Of a stretch of 19,244 bases of DNA, positions 13,492 through 19,244 are shown piece after piece (position 1 is the first letter of the stretch; every line of letters begins with the position of its first letter). The DNA lies in assembly GCA_005239585.1 (NCBI GenBank), contig SBBU01000069.1:1-19244 (forward strand), written 5' to 3'. The notes below the pieces were generated by a model, which saw only the letters and a program-made list of their open reading frames with translations, was not told where the DNA came from and did no database searches. This DNA comes from Planctomycetaceae bacterium (GTDB taxonomy: Bacteria > Planctomycetota > MHYJ01 > SBBU01). A program made the position numbers and the translations under genes.

Positions 13492-14668
13492 GGTTCACAA
13501 AATCTTTAAGCATTTCAAATTGTTTGTATAAATTGTGTTCACTAGTATTGTAGGGCGCCTTGAAAAAAACTGCCAAGTGAGTCATAGCACCTCTAAAACC
13601 CATGCGGTGAGTGTACTCTGCAAGCCTCACAAGGTCAATAACCAAAGGGGCCGCTAAAATTGAATCGAGCCCCTGCCAGACAAGCTGTAGCGTCATCTTT
13701 GTGTCTAGAAAACCCCTGAAATGGACAAAGTCCCAAGCAGTCTTCCAGTCACCAAGACTCTCCACATAGTCAATCCTTACATTACTTGAAGGTGTATATC
13801 CGAGAATGCCGGGTAAAACGCCATTTTTGTCCTTTATTTTGGGCTCTTTGTTTTCATCAAAAGATAATACATATCCGTCATTATTTCCCAAGATATTATG
13901 GGCCTCCCAAGAAAGAACCTCCAGGTTTCTGTAGTAAAACATCGGGGCAAGCGCTGTCTTGATAAGAGTCTCTCCTGTCTTTGCATCCTTCCCCATATGA
14001 CAGGTGTTCGCCCTAAAGGAGAGCTCATCAAATGGCGCGATGCTTGAGCCTAATGACGCAGTAAAGTTTATATAAGGATAACCAGCTGAAATCGCTGCAT
14101 AAGCATAAATCATGCTGGGTAAAAGGTTGCCCTTGATATTTTTTTCGATTGCTTTCTCCAGCTCGTCCAGCGTCTTGTATGTAGTCTTTAATCCATTCTC
14201 AGTCGAGGCCAGATTTACAACAACAACCCGGCTTAGCTTGTTCTTGGACTTGAATTCTGCTATATCAGATTGAATCTCTTTCACAATTTTCTTTAGCGTC
14301 AGCCCGTTTTTCCCGAGTTTAGCATTCATAAACCTTCTCAGTGCTCGATCATTATTCAATGTAAAACCTTTTCTGATATTTCTTGATATCTCCAGCAAGT
14401 CTTTCCTGATCTTCTCTATGATTTCGAGTGATGGTGCGCTGTTTTTTCTGTTAAACTCAAGCGCCTCTTTATACAGATCCGATCTTCGTATCTCATGCCC
14501 TCCAAACACTATGTTCTCAACAGGACAAAGCTCCAGCCTTTTAAAATCTGGAAGTTCGGTTAGCAGACCAGTCCTAGGTGTGAGACCTTTTCGAAAGGCG
14601 CATAGACCTAACGCAGTGCATGTAGCAACGTTTCCCAGCCCACCTATTGCCCATAGTCCTGCTCTCAT
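13472..14668 (-). CDS. Inositol-3-phosphate synthase (Ino1-like)
   Basis: 398 residues from the ATG at 14668, which has AAAGGGA just upstream; a TTG seven codons earlier is less likely. The N-terminus carries an NAD-binding GLWAIGGLGNVAT loop. The family core follows: ASLGSSIAPFDELS, then GKDAKTGETLIKTALAP, WEAHNILGNNDGYVL, LGDWKTAWDFVHFRGFL, and the helical QLVWQGLDSILAAPLVIDLVRL segment. These match myo-inositol-phosphate synthases, which turn glucose-6-phosphate into inositol-3-phosphate, the start of inositol lipid or compatible-solute pathways. It follows the toroid lipoprotein gene by 59 nt and overlaps lgt by 20 nt. No phosphatidylinositol synthase or inositol monophosphatase is in the window, so the fate of the product is open. 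Confidence 0.85.
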   Translation of the reverse strand: MRAGLWAIGGLGNVATCTALGLCAFRKGLTPRTGLLTELPDFKRLELCPVENIVFGGHEIRRSDLYKEALEFNRKNSAPSLEIIEKIRKDLLEISRNIRKGFTLNNDRALRRFMNAKLGKNGLTLKKIVKEIQSDIAEFKSKNKLSRVVVVNLASTENGLKTTYKTLDELEKAIEKNIKGNLLPSMIYAYAAISAGYPYINFTASLGSSIAPFDELSFRANTCHMGKDAKTGETLIKTALAPMFYYRNLEVLSWEAHNILGNNDGYVLSFDENKEPKIKDKNGVLPGILGYTPSSNVRIDYVESLGDWKTAWDFVHFRGFLDTKMTLQLVWQGLDSILAAPLVIDLVRLAEYTHRMGFRGAMTHLAVFFKAPYNTSEHNLYKQFEMLKDFVNHVPKTV

Positions 14669-14727
14669 TTTCCCTTTAACTTCTATCAATATAACTAATC
14701 GCTTGCAAGCAGCCCTGAAAAGGCTAC

Positions 14728-15969
14728 CTACTTTAGATGTTTAAAGATGATATCGTAAATCATAAGGACATAGGCAGTGACGAGTGCAGAATCGTCTTCC
14801 CACCATTTGGCGTTTTCATTTACCCATGAGCCATTTTCCTTTTGCAGTGATACAAGTTTTTCTCCTAATTCTCTTGGCCAATCATGAAGCTTTCCATCCC
14901 TTGTCTTGAAAGGACTCTCCACATATGCATCCATGCATCTCGCCATCATCATATAGTAGAAATAGAGACCCTGATATCTCCTCTTCTTTGCATCAGGGAT
15001 GCCTGAATCTTCCGGAAATCCCGGATGAAAATCCACCGTATAATTTCCTCTCAACCACTCTACCGCTGATTTGACCCGCCAGTCCTCTTTTGTCAGACCC
15101 GCATAAAGATAGGTCTCAAGTATGGCATAAGTCATAGAGCCGTATCCAATCAAGGTTTTTCTGTCTTTATCAATCCTGTCCTCATTTTTGTTATATTCGA
15201 TATCCAACGTGTAATTGCCCGATCCATCATTTCCCGGCTTTAGATCAAATTTTGCCAGCAGCTTCGCCCACTCGGGGTCCACATTTTCACTCACATTTTG
15301 GTGTTTTTGCGTGAACTTGACGAGGCGCTCCCAATATTCCTTGTCAGAGTAACCAGATTCCCACATTGCCCTTGCAACAAATACGGTCGTGTCCATCGTT
15401 GCCTTGTCAGATATTTTTTCTCTGCCATCCTGAGTAAATCCTTTATCTCCATAACCATGTCCACCTTCATAAATCCCAGATCTCACCTGCAATGAATGAA
15501 GTACTATTTGAGCCTTGGTAATTTGCCCGCTAAATTTCTTCCTATCTGCGGCATTAAGCACCATTATCGCCAATGCAGTGCAATATGTCCTATAATCATC
15601 CTTAGTATTTGACCATCCGCCATCGCCTTCCTGCCTTGAGAGTATAAGTTTAAGACCTTTTTCAATGTTAGCAGAATACTTTTCCCTTATTTTATTAGGA
15701 GCGCCAAGGAGTGCATAAACAGTCATACATGTATATGGTAGATTTGGAAACTTTTTCACTCCCTTTGGCGTCTTGACTTCCTTAAGGATTGCCCCATTTT
15801 CATCCTGTAAACCCACAAGCCAGTTAGCGGCCTTGATAAATGACGCTTTAATGTCTATCGATTTCTTCTCCTGCGGGGGATTATTCTCAGGATTCTGACT
15901 CGCTGATGAATTTGGCTTATTGCACCCAATTGCAAATAAAGCTAAAAGTGCGGAGATTACGTATTTCAT
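14728..15969 (-). CDS. Lipoprotein with prenyltransferase/squalene-cyclase-type toroid repeats
   Basis: 413 residues; signal peptide with lipobox AIGC (Cys16) after MKYVISALLALF, then a Ser/Asn/Pro-rich linker to about residue 35. The rest looks like an alpha-alpha toroid of about six helical repeats: QDENGA (55-60), EGDGGWSNTKDDYRTYCTAL (114-133), the TMDTTVFVARAMWESG helix (191-206), GSMTYAILETYLYAG (277-291), YFYYMMMARCMDAY (336-349), and ENGSWVNE (378-385) with its WWEDDSALVTAY helix. The DxDD motif of cyclases is not obvious, so it is more likely a binding or structural toroid than a terpene cyclase. Its ATG overlaps the stop of the upstream gene (ATGA) and has AGGAGG at good distance. 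Lgt two genes downstream should lipidate it. Confidence 0.78.
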   Translation of the reverse strand: MKYVISALLALFAIGCNKPNSSASQNPENNPPQEKKSIDIKASFIKAANWLVGLQDENGAILKEVKTPKGVKKFPNLPYTCMTVYALLGAPNKIREKYSANIEKGLKLILSRQEGDGGWSNTKDDYRTYCTALAIMVLNAADRKKFSGQITKAQIVLHSLQVRSGIYEGGHGYGDKGFTQDGREKISDKATMDTTVFVARAMWESGYSDKEYWERLVKFTQKHQNVSENVDPEWAKLLAKFDLKPGNDGSGNYTLDIEYNKNEDRIDKDRKTLIGYGSMTYAILETYLYAGLTKEDWRVKSAVEWLRGNYTVDFHPGFPEDSGIPDAKKRRYQGLYFYYMMMARCMDAYVESPFKTRDGKLHDWPRELGEKLVSLQKENGSWVNENAKWWEDDSALVTAYVLMIYDIIFKHLK

Positions 15970-16985
15970 CTCTTTTCCTCCTGTTTCTCTAGAAATCTTT
16001 TGTATCGCTCAATGATAACCTTGTATTCCATTGGAATAAACATACCCTCGGTTGTGAGTAGATAGGATGTTGAACTAGGCGAAAGTGGATCGCTTGAAAG
16101 ATCTATTTTAGGCCTATCTTTTGGAGTTACTTCTGGTGTTGGAAGCAAAGAAGGATTATTACTATTTCCAATCTCTTTTGCTATATGTGGGGAATATTTT
16201 GGCGGTTTGAAAAATGTTTTTCCATCAGCGCCTAATCTAGAGGCCATTTGAGCACCCATTGCCTCAAGCTTCTCCAAAAGCTCTGAATAGAGTTTTTTTT
16301 CAGCTGGATTCGCCATATTTGATTCTATCTTACTAGATAGATAATCTTTTAACTTGTTTATAAAATCTAAGAACTCTTGCATCTGTTTAGACTCTATTAA
16401 CTTGGATTCTATATCCCTAAGAATATCCTTGTCCTCAGGTTTTGAGGTCTTTTGGATCAATAATTTTACTATACTTGACATCTCCTGTTTCTTTTCCTGC
16501 ATATAGGCATTTTGTCCCTGATAGAAACCGAAGACCTGCTGCGGCGCCGAGACAATCACAAATAAAAGCAGCGTCAGCACAAATGAAACCGGGAACTCCT
16601 TTGGCAACAATATAGCACAAATGGGAGAGATATCTTTCTGAGACAATGTCCTTTCAGCATCGGCGATTATAACACCTCGCATAGGGTGATCATGCGGGAC
16701 CTCCAGAGCAGTTGCAATTCGCTCATTAAGGCCGAGTCTGCGATCCATATATACTGCGCAAAAATCAATGTTGCAACCCTTTAATATCGGGATCGCAAAC
16801 ATAACCAGAGGTATTGTAAAAATCCAGAAGAGGGCTATTGGAAACTCCAGCGTAAGAATTCTAGTTGCTACAAATATAACTAGAAGCAGGATAGAGAGGG
16901 TAAGGAAAGACCTGGAGAACCAGTAGATTGCCCTGTTTAGAACTATCGCTCTCCTCAATTTTTCTAAATTATTTTTCATTTTCAT
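15966..16985 (-). CDS. DUF4175-like membrane protein with coiled coil
   Basis: 339 residues. Three membrane segments are visible (about 22-44, 48-68 and 130-150). Between the second and third lies a cytoplasmic stretch with MDRRLGLNERIATALEV (80-96), the pattern I associate with DUF4175-like and planctomycete membrane proteins found beside MoxR/DUF58 or cyclase-like genes. After the third segment comes a long Lys/Glu-rich coiled-coil region (about 160-250) and a Pro-rich tail to 339, probably in the periplasm. No catalytic motif is visible. It overlaps the upstream lipoprotein gene by 17 nt and the downstream toroid lipoprotein gene by 4 nt, so the three are surely one transcript. A second ATG two codons in is equally possible as start. 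Likely an assembly or scaffold protein of an envelope complex, by inference. Confidence 0.6.
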   Translation of the reverse strand: MKMKNNLEKLRRAIVLNRAIYWFSRSFLTLSILLLVIFVATRILTLEFPIALFWIFTIPLVMFAIPILKGCNIDFCAVYMDRRLGLNERIATALEVPHDHPMRGVIIADAERTLSQKDISPICAILLPKEFPVSFVLTLLLFVIVSAPQQVFGFYQGQNAYMQEKKQEMSSIVKLLIQKTSKPEDKDILRDIESKLIESKQMQEFLDFINKLKDYLSSKIESNMANPAEKKLYSELLEKLEAMGAQMASRLGADGKTFFKPPKYSPHIAKEIGNSNNPSLLPTPEVTPKDRPKIDLSSDPLSPSSTSYLLTTEGMFIPMEYKVIIERYKRFLEKQEEKR

Positions 16986-17925
16986 ATATTTTCTTCTCTA
17001 TCTTCTTTATTTCTGTCATTTCCTCCCTTGTCGGCTTTCTTATAATTAACAACACTTCTTTTCCTTCTTCCGGCATAATATATGGATTCGAAGAATATCG
17101 CCCGTAATGAAATGCCTCTTCAACCTTGAGGGCATTATAGATCAGTGCCGAACGATAGTTTAAAACGGTAACTAGCACCGTTGTTTGATAGGCAGTAAGA
17201 ATCTTTGTCTTTTTATGTGTAAGAGGATCTTCGGCATCATGGAAAGATGGGGCATAAATAAATCCAATATGCGGCATAGTGGTTAGCCTTACGCGATCAA
17301 TAACTATATCCTCGCCTCTATATACCAATGTTTTCCCATCTTTATTCCATTGGGCAAAGAGCAGCATTCTAGAGTCATCATTCTTGTCAGGCTCGCCCCA
17401 TTTTCTGTCTTTCTGATCCTCTATTATCGATGCATCGGCAGGCTTGGCGACAAACGCTCTTATTGCAATATCTGTCATATATGTATCGCTATTTACCATA
17501 AAGGTAGTTTCATGATTAAATCCCCTCATACATGTAAAGACTTCAACTGGATTACCCGGCAATATAACTGTTGCTGGAATAACTATTTTGGTCTTCGATG
17601 AATCACCGGACTTTGCAATTTGAACATAGCCGAATTTTTCGTTGTATATAAACTCCTTTTCAAACTCCTCAAGTTTATTTTGTCCCTTTGCAACTTCATA
17701 CCTTTTCTTTACCTCTTCGATCGCCAGAACAGGCTCCTCTTTATCTGGAGAGACTGTGAATATCTTTTTCCATTTCTCCTCGTCATCTTGGTTCTCTATA
17801 GGCTGTTGATCAGTCTTTTTATTCTTATCTTGAACCGTTTTGCTTTGGGCATCTGTTGAGGGATTACAGCCATAAATAGCAATGATTGCAAATGCGAGCA
17901 CTAGCAAACTGCCAAATTTATTCAT
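16969..17925 (-). CDS. Lipoprotein with a possible YdjY-like domain
   Basis: 318 residues; signal peptide of 19 residues ending at Cys20 (IYGC, an acceptable lipobox), then a Lys/Asp/Gln-rich linker to about residue 50. The segment IPATVILPGNPVEVFTC to FVAKPAD (about 116-164), with the His138-Glu139 pair in NHETTFM, recalls the YdjY domain (nGxvE...HEs...), a domain of unknown function common in planctomycete lipoproteins; the match is by eye only. The C-terminus is a charged helix (about 290-318). Start ATG at 17925 with GAGG four nt upstream; a promoter lies about 60 nt upstream. It is the first gene of the lipoprotein-membrane protein-toroid operon. Confidence 0.6.
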   Translation of the reverse strand: MNKFGSLLVLAFAIIAIYGCNPSTDAQSKTVQDKNKKTDQQPIENQDDEEKWKKIFTVSPDKEEPVLAIEEVKKRYEVAKGQNKLEEFEKEFIYNEKFGYVQIAKSGDSSKTKIVIPATVILPGNPVEVFTCMRGFNHETTFMVNSDTYMTDIAIRAFVAKPADASIIEDQKDRKWGEPDKNDDSRMLLFAQWNKDGKTLVYRGEDIVIDRVRLTTMPHIGFIYAPSFHDAEDPLTHKKTKILTAYQTTVLVTVLNYRSALIYNALKVEEAFHYGRYSSNPYIMPEEGKEVLLIIRKPTREEMTEIKKIEKKIYENEK

Positions 17926-17983
17926 AAAGCCTCTATAGTATATGACGTTTGAGGTCGTTATTTAGTTTGAGCATACAGAACCC

Positions 17984-18011
17984 ATTATACTATCGGAAAT
18001 CACACTTTCCA
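17984..18011 (-). promoter_or_regulatory. Promoter of the lipoprotein operon
   Basis: On the minus strand TGGAAA (18011-18006) and a perfect TATAAT (17989-17984) are 16 nt apart. Transcription would start near 17977, about 50 nt before the ATG at 17925, leaving room for the GAGG ribosome binding site. It lies in the 118-nt gap after mcsB, which shows no convincing Rho-independent terminator. Confidence 0.5.
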
Positions 18012-18043
18012 TCATGATTTTGTTGATAAAGGGGGAAACGTTT

Positions 18044-19111
18044 TCAGAATTGTCTGAGTGAATCGCGAATCATCCGCGCCCTCTCGACATCACGTTCTGC
18101 CTGCTGAAGTGTCCTGCCACAGATCCTCTGAAGGTGATTTGGCTGAGTCTTGACCACAAGTTCATTGATTACTTTTATAGGGATCTCACTGGATATCTTC
18201 AGATTTATCCCTAGTCTTATCGTAGAGAGAAGTTCCAGCGTTTCTTCTGACGATATCGAGTGTGCATTTTTCAGGACACCATATGCCCTGTAAATTTTAT
18301 CTTCAAGTGCATGAGATTGCTCCCTCAGCAGCTTTTCACGCCATCCACGCTCAAATCTTATGATTTCAGGGATTGCCATCTTCATCTCCTGAACTATATC
18401 CTCCTCCGTCCTACCGAGCGCTACCTGATTTGATATCTGGAAAAAGTCCCCGACTGGCGCTGTGCCTTCACCAAAGAATCCTCTGATTGAGTACCGAACT
18501 CTGGCAAGCGTCTGAAGCACCTGCTCCAGTTTCTTGGAAAAAACTATAGCCGGGAGGTGCATCAACACAGAGATTCGCATGCCCGTACCCATGTTTGTAG
18601 GACAGCATGTCACGTACCCAAATCTAGAGTCAAATGCATAATGCAAGTGCTCCCCAAGCCTGTTATCAAGCTCATTGACTTCATTCCACACCTCGTCTAG
18701 TTGATACCCTGACCTCATGACCTGCATTCTGATGTGATCTTCCTCGTTGACCATAATGCTCATTGTTTCATCTCTTGAGACTACAACACCCCTTTCACCA
18801 TCCAGATTCACATGATCTCTGCTTATGAGGTGCCTTTCTGCCAGTATATACCTGTCAATCAAACCCAGATCAGTAAGACCAAAATAGTGGACATCTTTTT
18901 CAAACTTTACATGCTGCAGCCTCTCACCTATATAAGCAGCTATATCATTTCGCATCTTTGTATCGCACACGGTAAGAAATGGAAATCTGGCAAGATTTCT
19001 GGCCAACCTTGCCCGGCTTGAGATAATTACATCACTCTCAGGACCCTCTGATCTTAACCACTCGCCTTGCTGATTTAACAGGTCAGCTACTGCAAGACCA
19101 TTCTTTTTCAT
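18044..19111 (-). CDS. mcsB: Protein arginine kinase McsB
   Basis: 355 residues, normal length for McsB. It has the guanidino-kinase fold: GPESDVIISSRARLARNL near 23-40, VNEEDHIRMQ (121-130), TCCPTNMGTGMRISV (168-182) with the cysteine pair before PTN, and RGFFGEGTAP (210-219). It lacks the N-terminal substrate-binding domain of creatine and arginine kinases, and near the C-terminus has RDVERA (340-345), equivalent to the RDXXRA phosphoarginine-sensing motif of Bacillus McsB. McsB phosphorylates arginines on misfolded proteins and marks them for ClpCP. The start overlaps the mcsA stop (ATGA). No ctsR or clpC is seen within the window. Confidence 0.93.
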   Translation of the reverse strand: MKKNGLAVADLLNQQGEWLRSEGPESDVIISSRARLARNLARFPFLTVCDTKMRNDIAAYIGERLQHVKFEKDVHYFGLTDLGLIDRYILAERHLISRDHVNLDGERGVVVSRDETMSIMVNEEDHIRMQVMRSGYQLDEVWNEVNELDNRLGEHLHYAFDSRFGYVTCCPTNMGTGMRISVLMHLPAIVFSKKLEQVLQTLARVRYSIRGFFGEGTAPVGDFFQISNQVALGRTEEDIVQEMKMAIPEIIRFERGWREKLLREQSHALEDKIYRAYGVLKNAHSISSEETLELLSTIRLGINLKISSEIPIKVINELVVKTQPNHLQRICGRTLQQAERDVERARMIRDSLRQF

Positions 19112-19244
19112 TTTAATTCTGATTCCAGTCTCTTGATTTCATCCCTAATTCGGGCAGCCTTTTCATAGTCTTCATCTTTTACTGCCTTGTCCAGATCTCT
19201 CTTCAATCTTAGCAATGAGTTTTCCTTCACAACAACCCCTGAAA
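19108..19244 (-). CDS. mcsA: McsA, C-terminal end (cut by the window edge)
   Basis: The frame is open from the window edge to a TGA at 19108-19110 that overlaps the mcsB ATG. The last 44 or so residues contain a UVR motif: LLRLKRDLDKAVKDEDY followed by EKAARIRDEIKRLESELK. This is the typical C-terminus of McsA (and UvrB), the activator of McsB; the zinc-finger part lies beyond the edge. The direct overlap with mcsB makes McsA far more likely than UvrB or UvrC. Confidence 0.85.
   Translation of the reverse strand, partial: SGVVVKENSLLRLKRDLDKAVKDEDYEKAARIRDEIKRLESELK

Noticed and set aside
17926..18043. Terminator between mcsB and the lipoprotein operon
   Set aside because: Only a short AAACGTTT palindrome without a stem-loop plus T-tract; read-through from mcsB remains possible.
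18044..19111. Creatine or arginine kinase
   Set aside because: The N-terminal substrate domain is missing, the length fits McsB, and the RDVERA motif and adjacent McsA end are specific for protein arginine kinase.
1..19244. CRISPR arrays, insertion sequences, tRNA or rRNA genes
   Set aside because: I saw no regularly spaced repeats, transposase motifs, or tRNA/rRNA signatures on either strand.

Overview
The window is a bacterial chromosome segment of moderate, slightly AT-rich composition with short intergenic gaps, many ATGA/GTGA stop-start overlaps and two lipoprotein signal peptides. It most resembles a diderm of the Planctomycetota/PVC kind. The supporting signs are an enlarged Lgt, a secreted PKD/CARDB/dockerin-like protein, a squalene-cyclase-like toroid lipoprotein next to a DUF4175-like membrane protein and a YdjY-like lipoprotein, and an McsA/McsB pair in a non-Firmicute setting. 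This assignment is inference from gene content; there is no rRNA to test it.

The left third is read on the + strand. Positions 1-336 hold a strongly foldable, unidentified candidate structured RNA followed by a promoter. Next come elbB and a bifunctional homocysteine S-methyltransferase/methylenetetrahydrofolate reductase whose promoter is overlapped by a perfect 9-bp inverted repeat. A 447-nt gap contains nested inverted repeats and a 17-codon ORF with a very strong ribosome binding site. Then comes a 960-aa secreted multidomain protein (PKD, HEWSH region, PKD, CARDB, dockerin-like, PKD-like). The + strand block ends with a two-gene cassette: an unnamed 163-aa protein overlapped by a DUF6036-like minimal nucleotidyltransferase, the best candidate for a little-described two-component system here.

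From about 7.48 kb rightward everything is on the - strand. In order of transcription it reads mcsA (partial), mcsB, a YdjY-like lipoprotein, a DUF4175-like membrane protein, a toroid lipoprotein, an inositol-3-phosphate synthase, lgt, gmk, coaC, a 26-codon ORF, coaB, uppP and ftsK. The genes concern protein quality control (McsAB), envelope building (Lgt, UppP and two lipoproteins that Lgt would modify), nucleotide and CoA synthesis (Gmk, split CoaC/CoaB) and chromosome segregation (FtsK). Most junctions overlap, suggesting a few long polycistronic transcripts. Apparent promoters lie before the YdjY-like gene and before gmk.

Three gene starts (1051, 6445 and 12289) lack a convincing Shine-Dalgarno sequence and have a -10-like hexamer ending only 11-15 nt before the ATG, which suggests leaderless or very short-leader mRNAs. 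Other genes in the window have clear Shine-Dalgarno sites.
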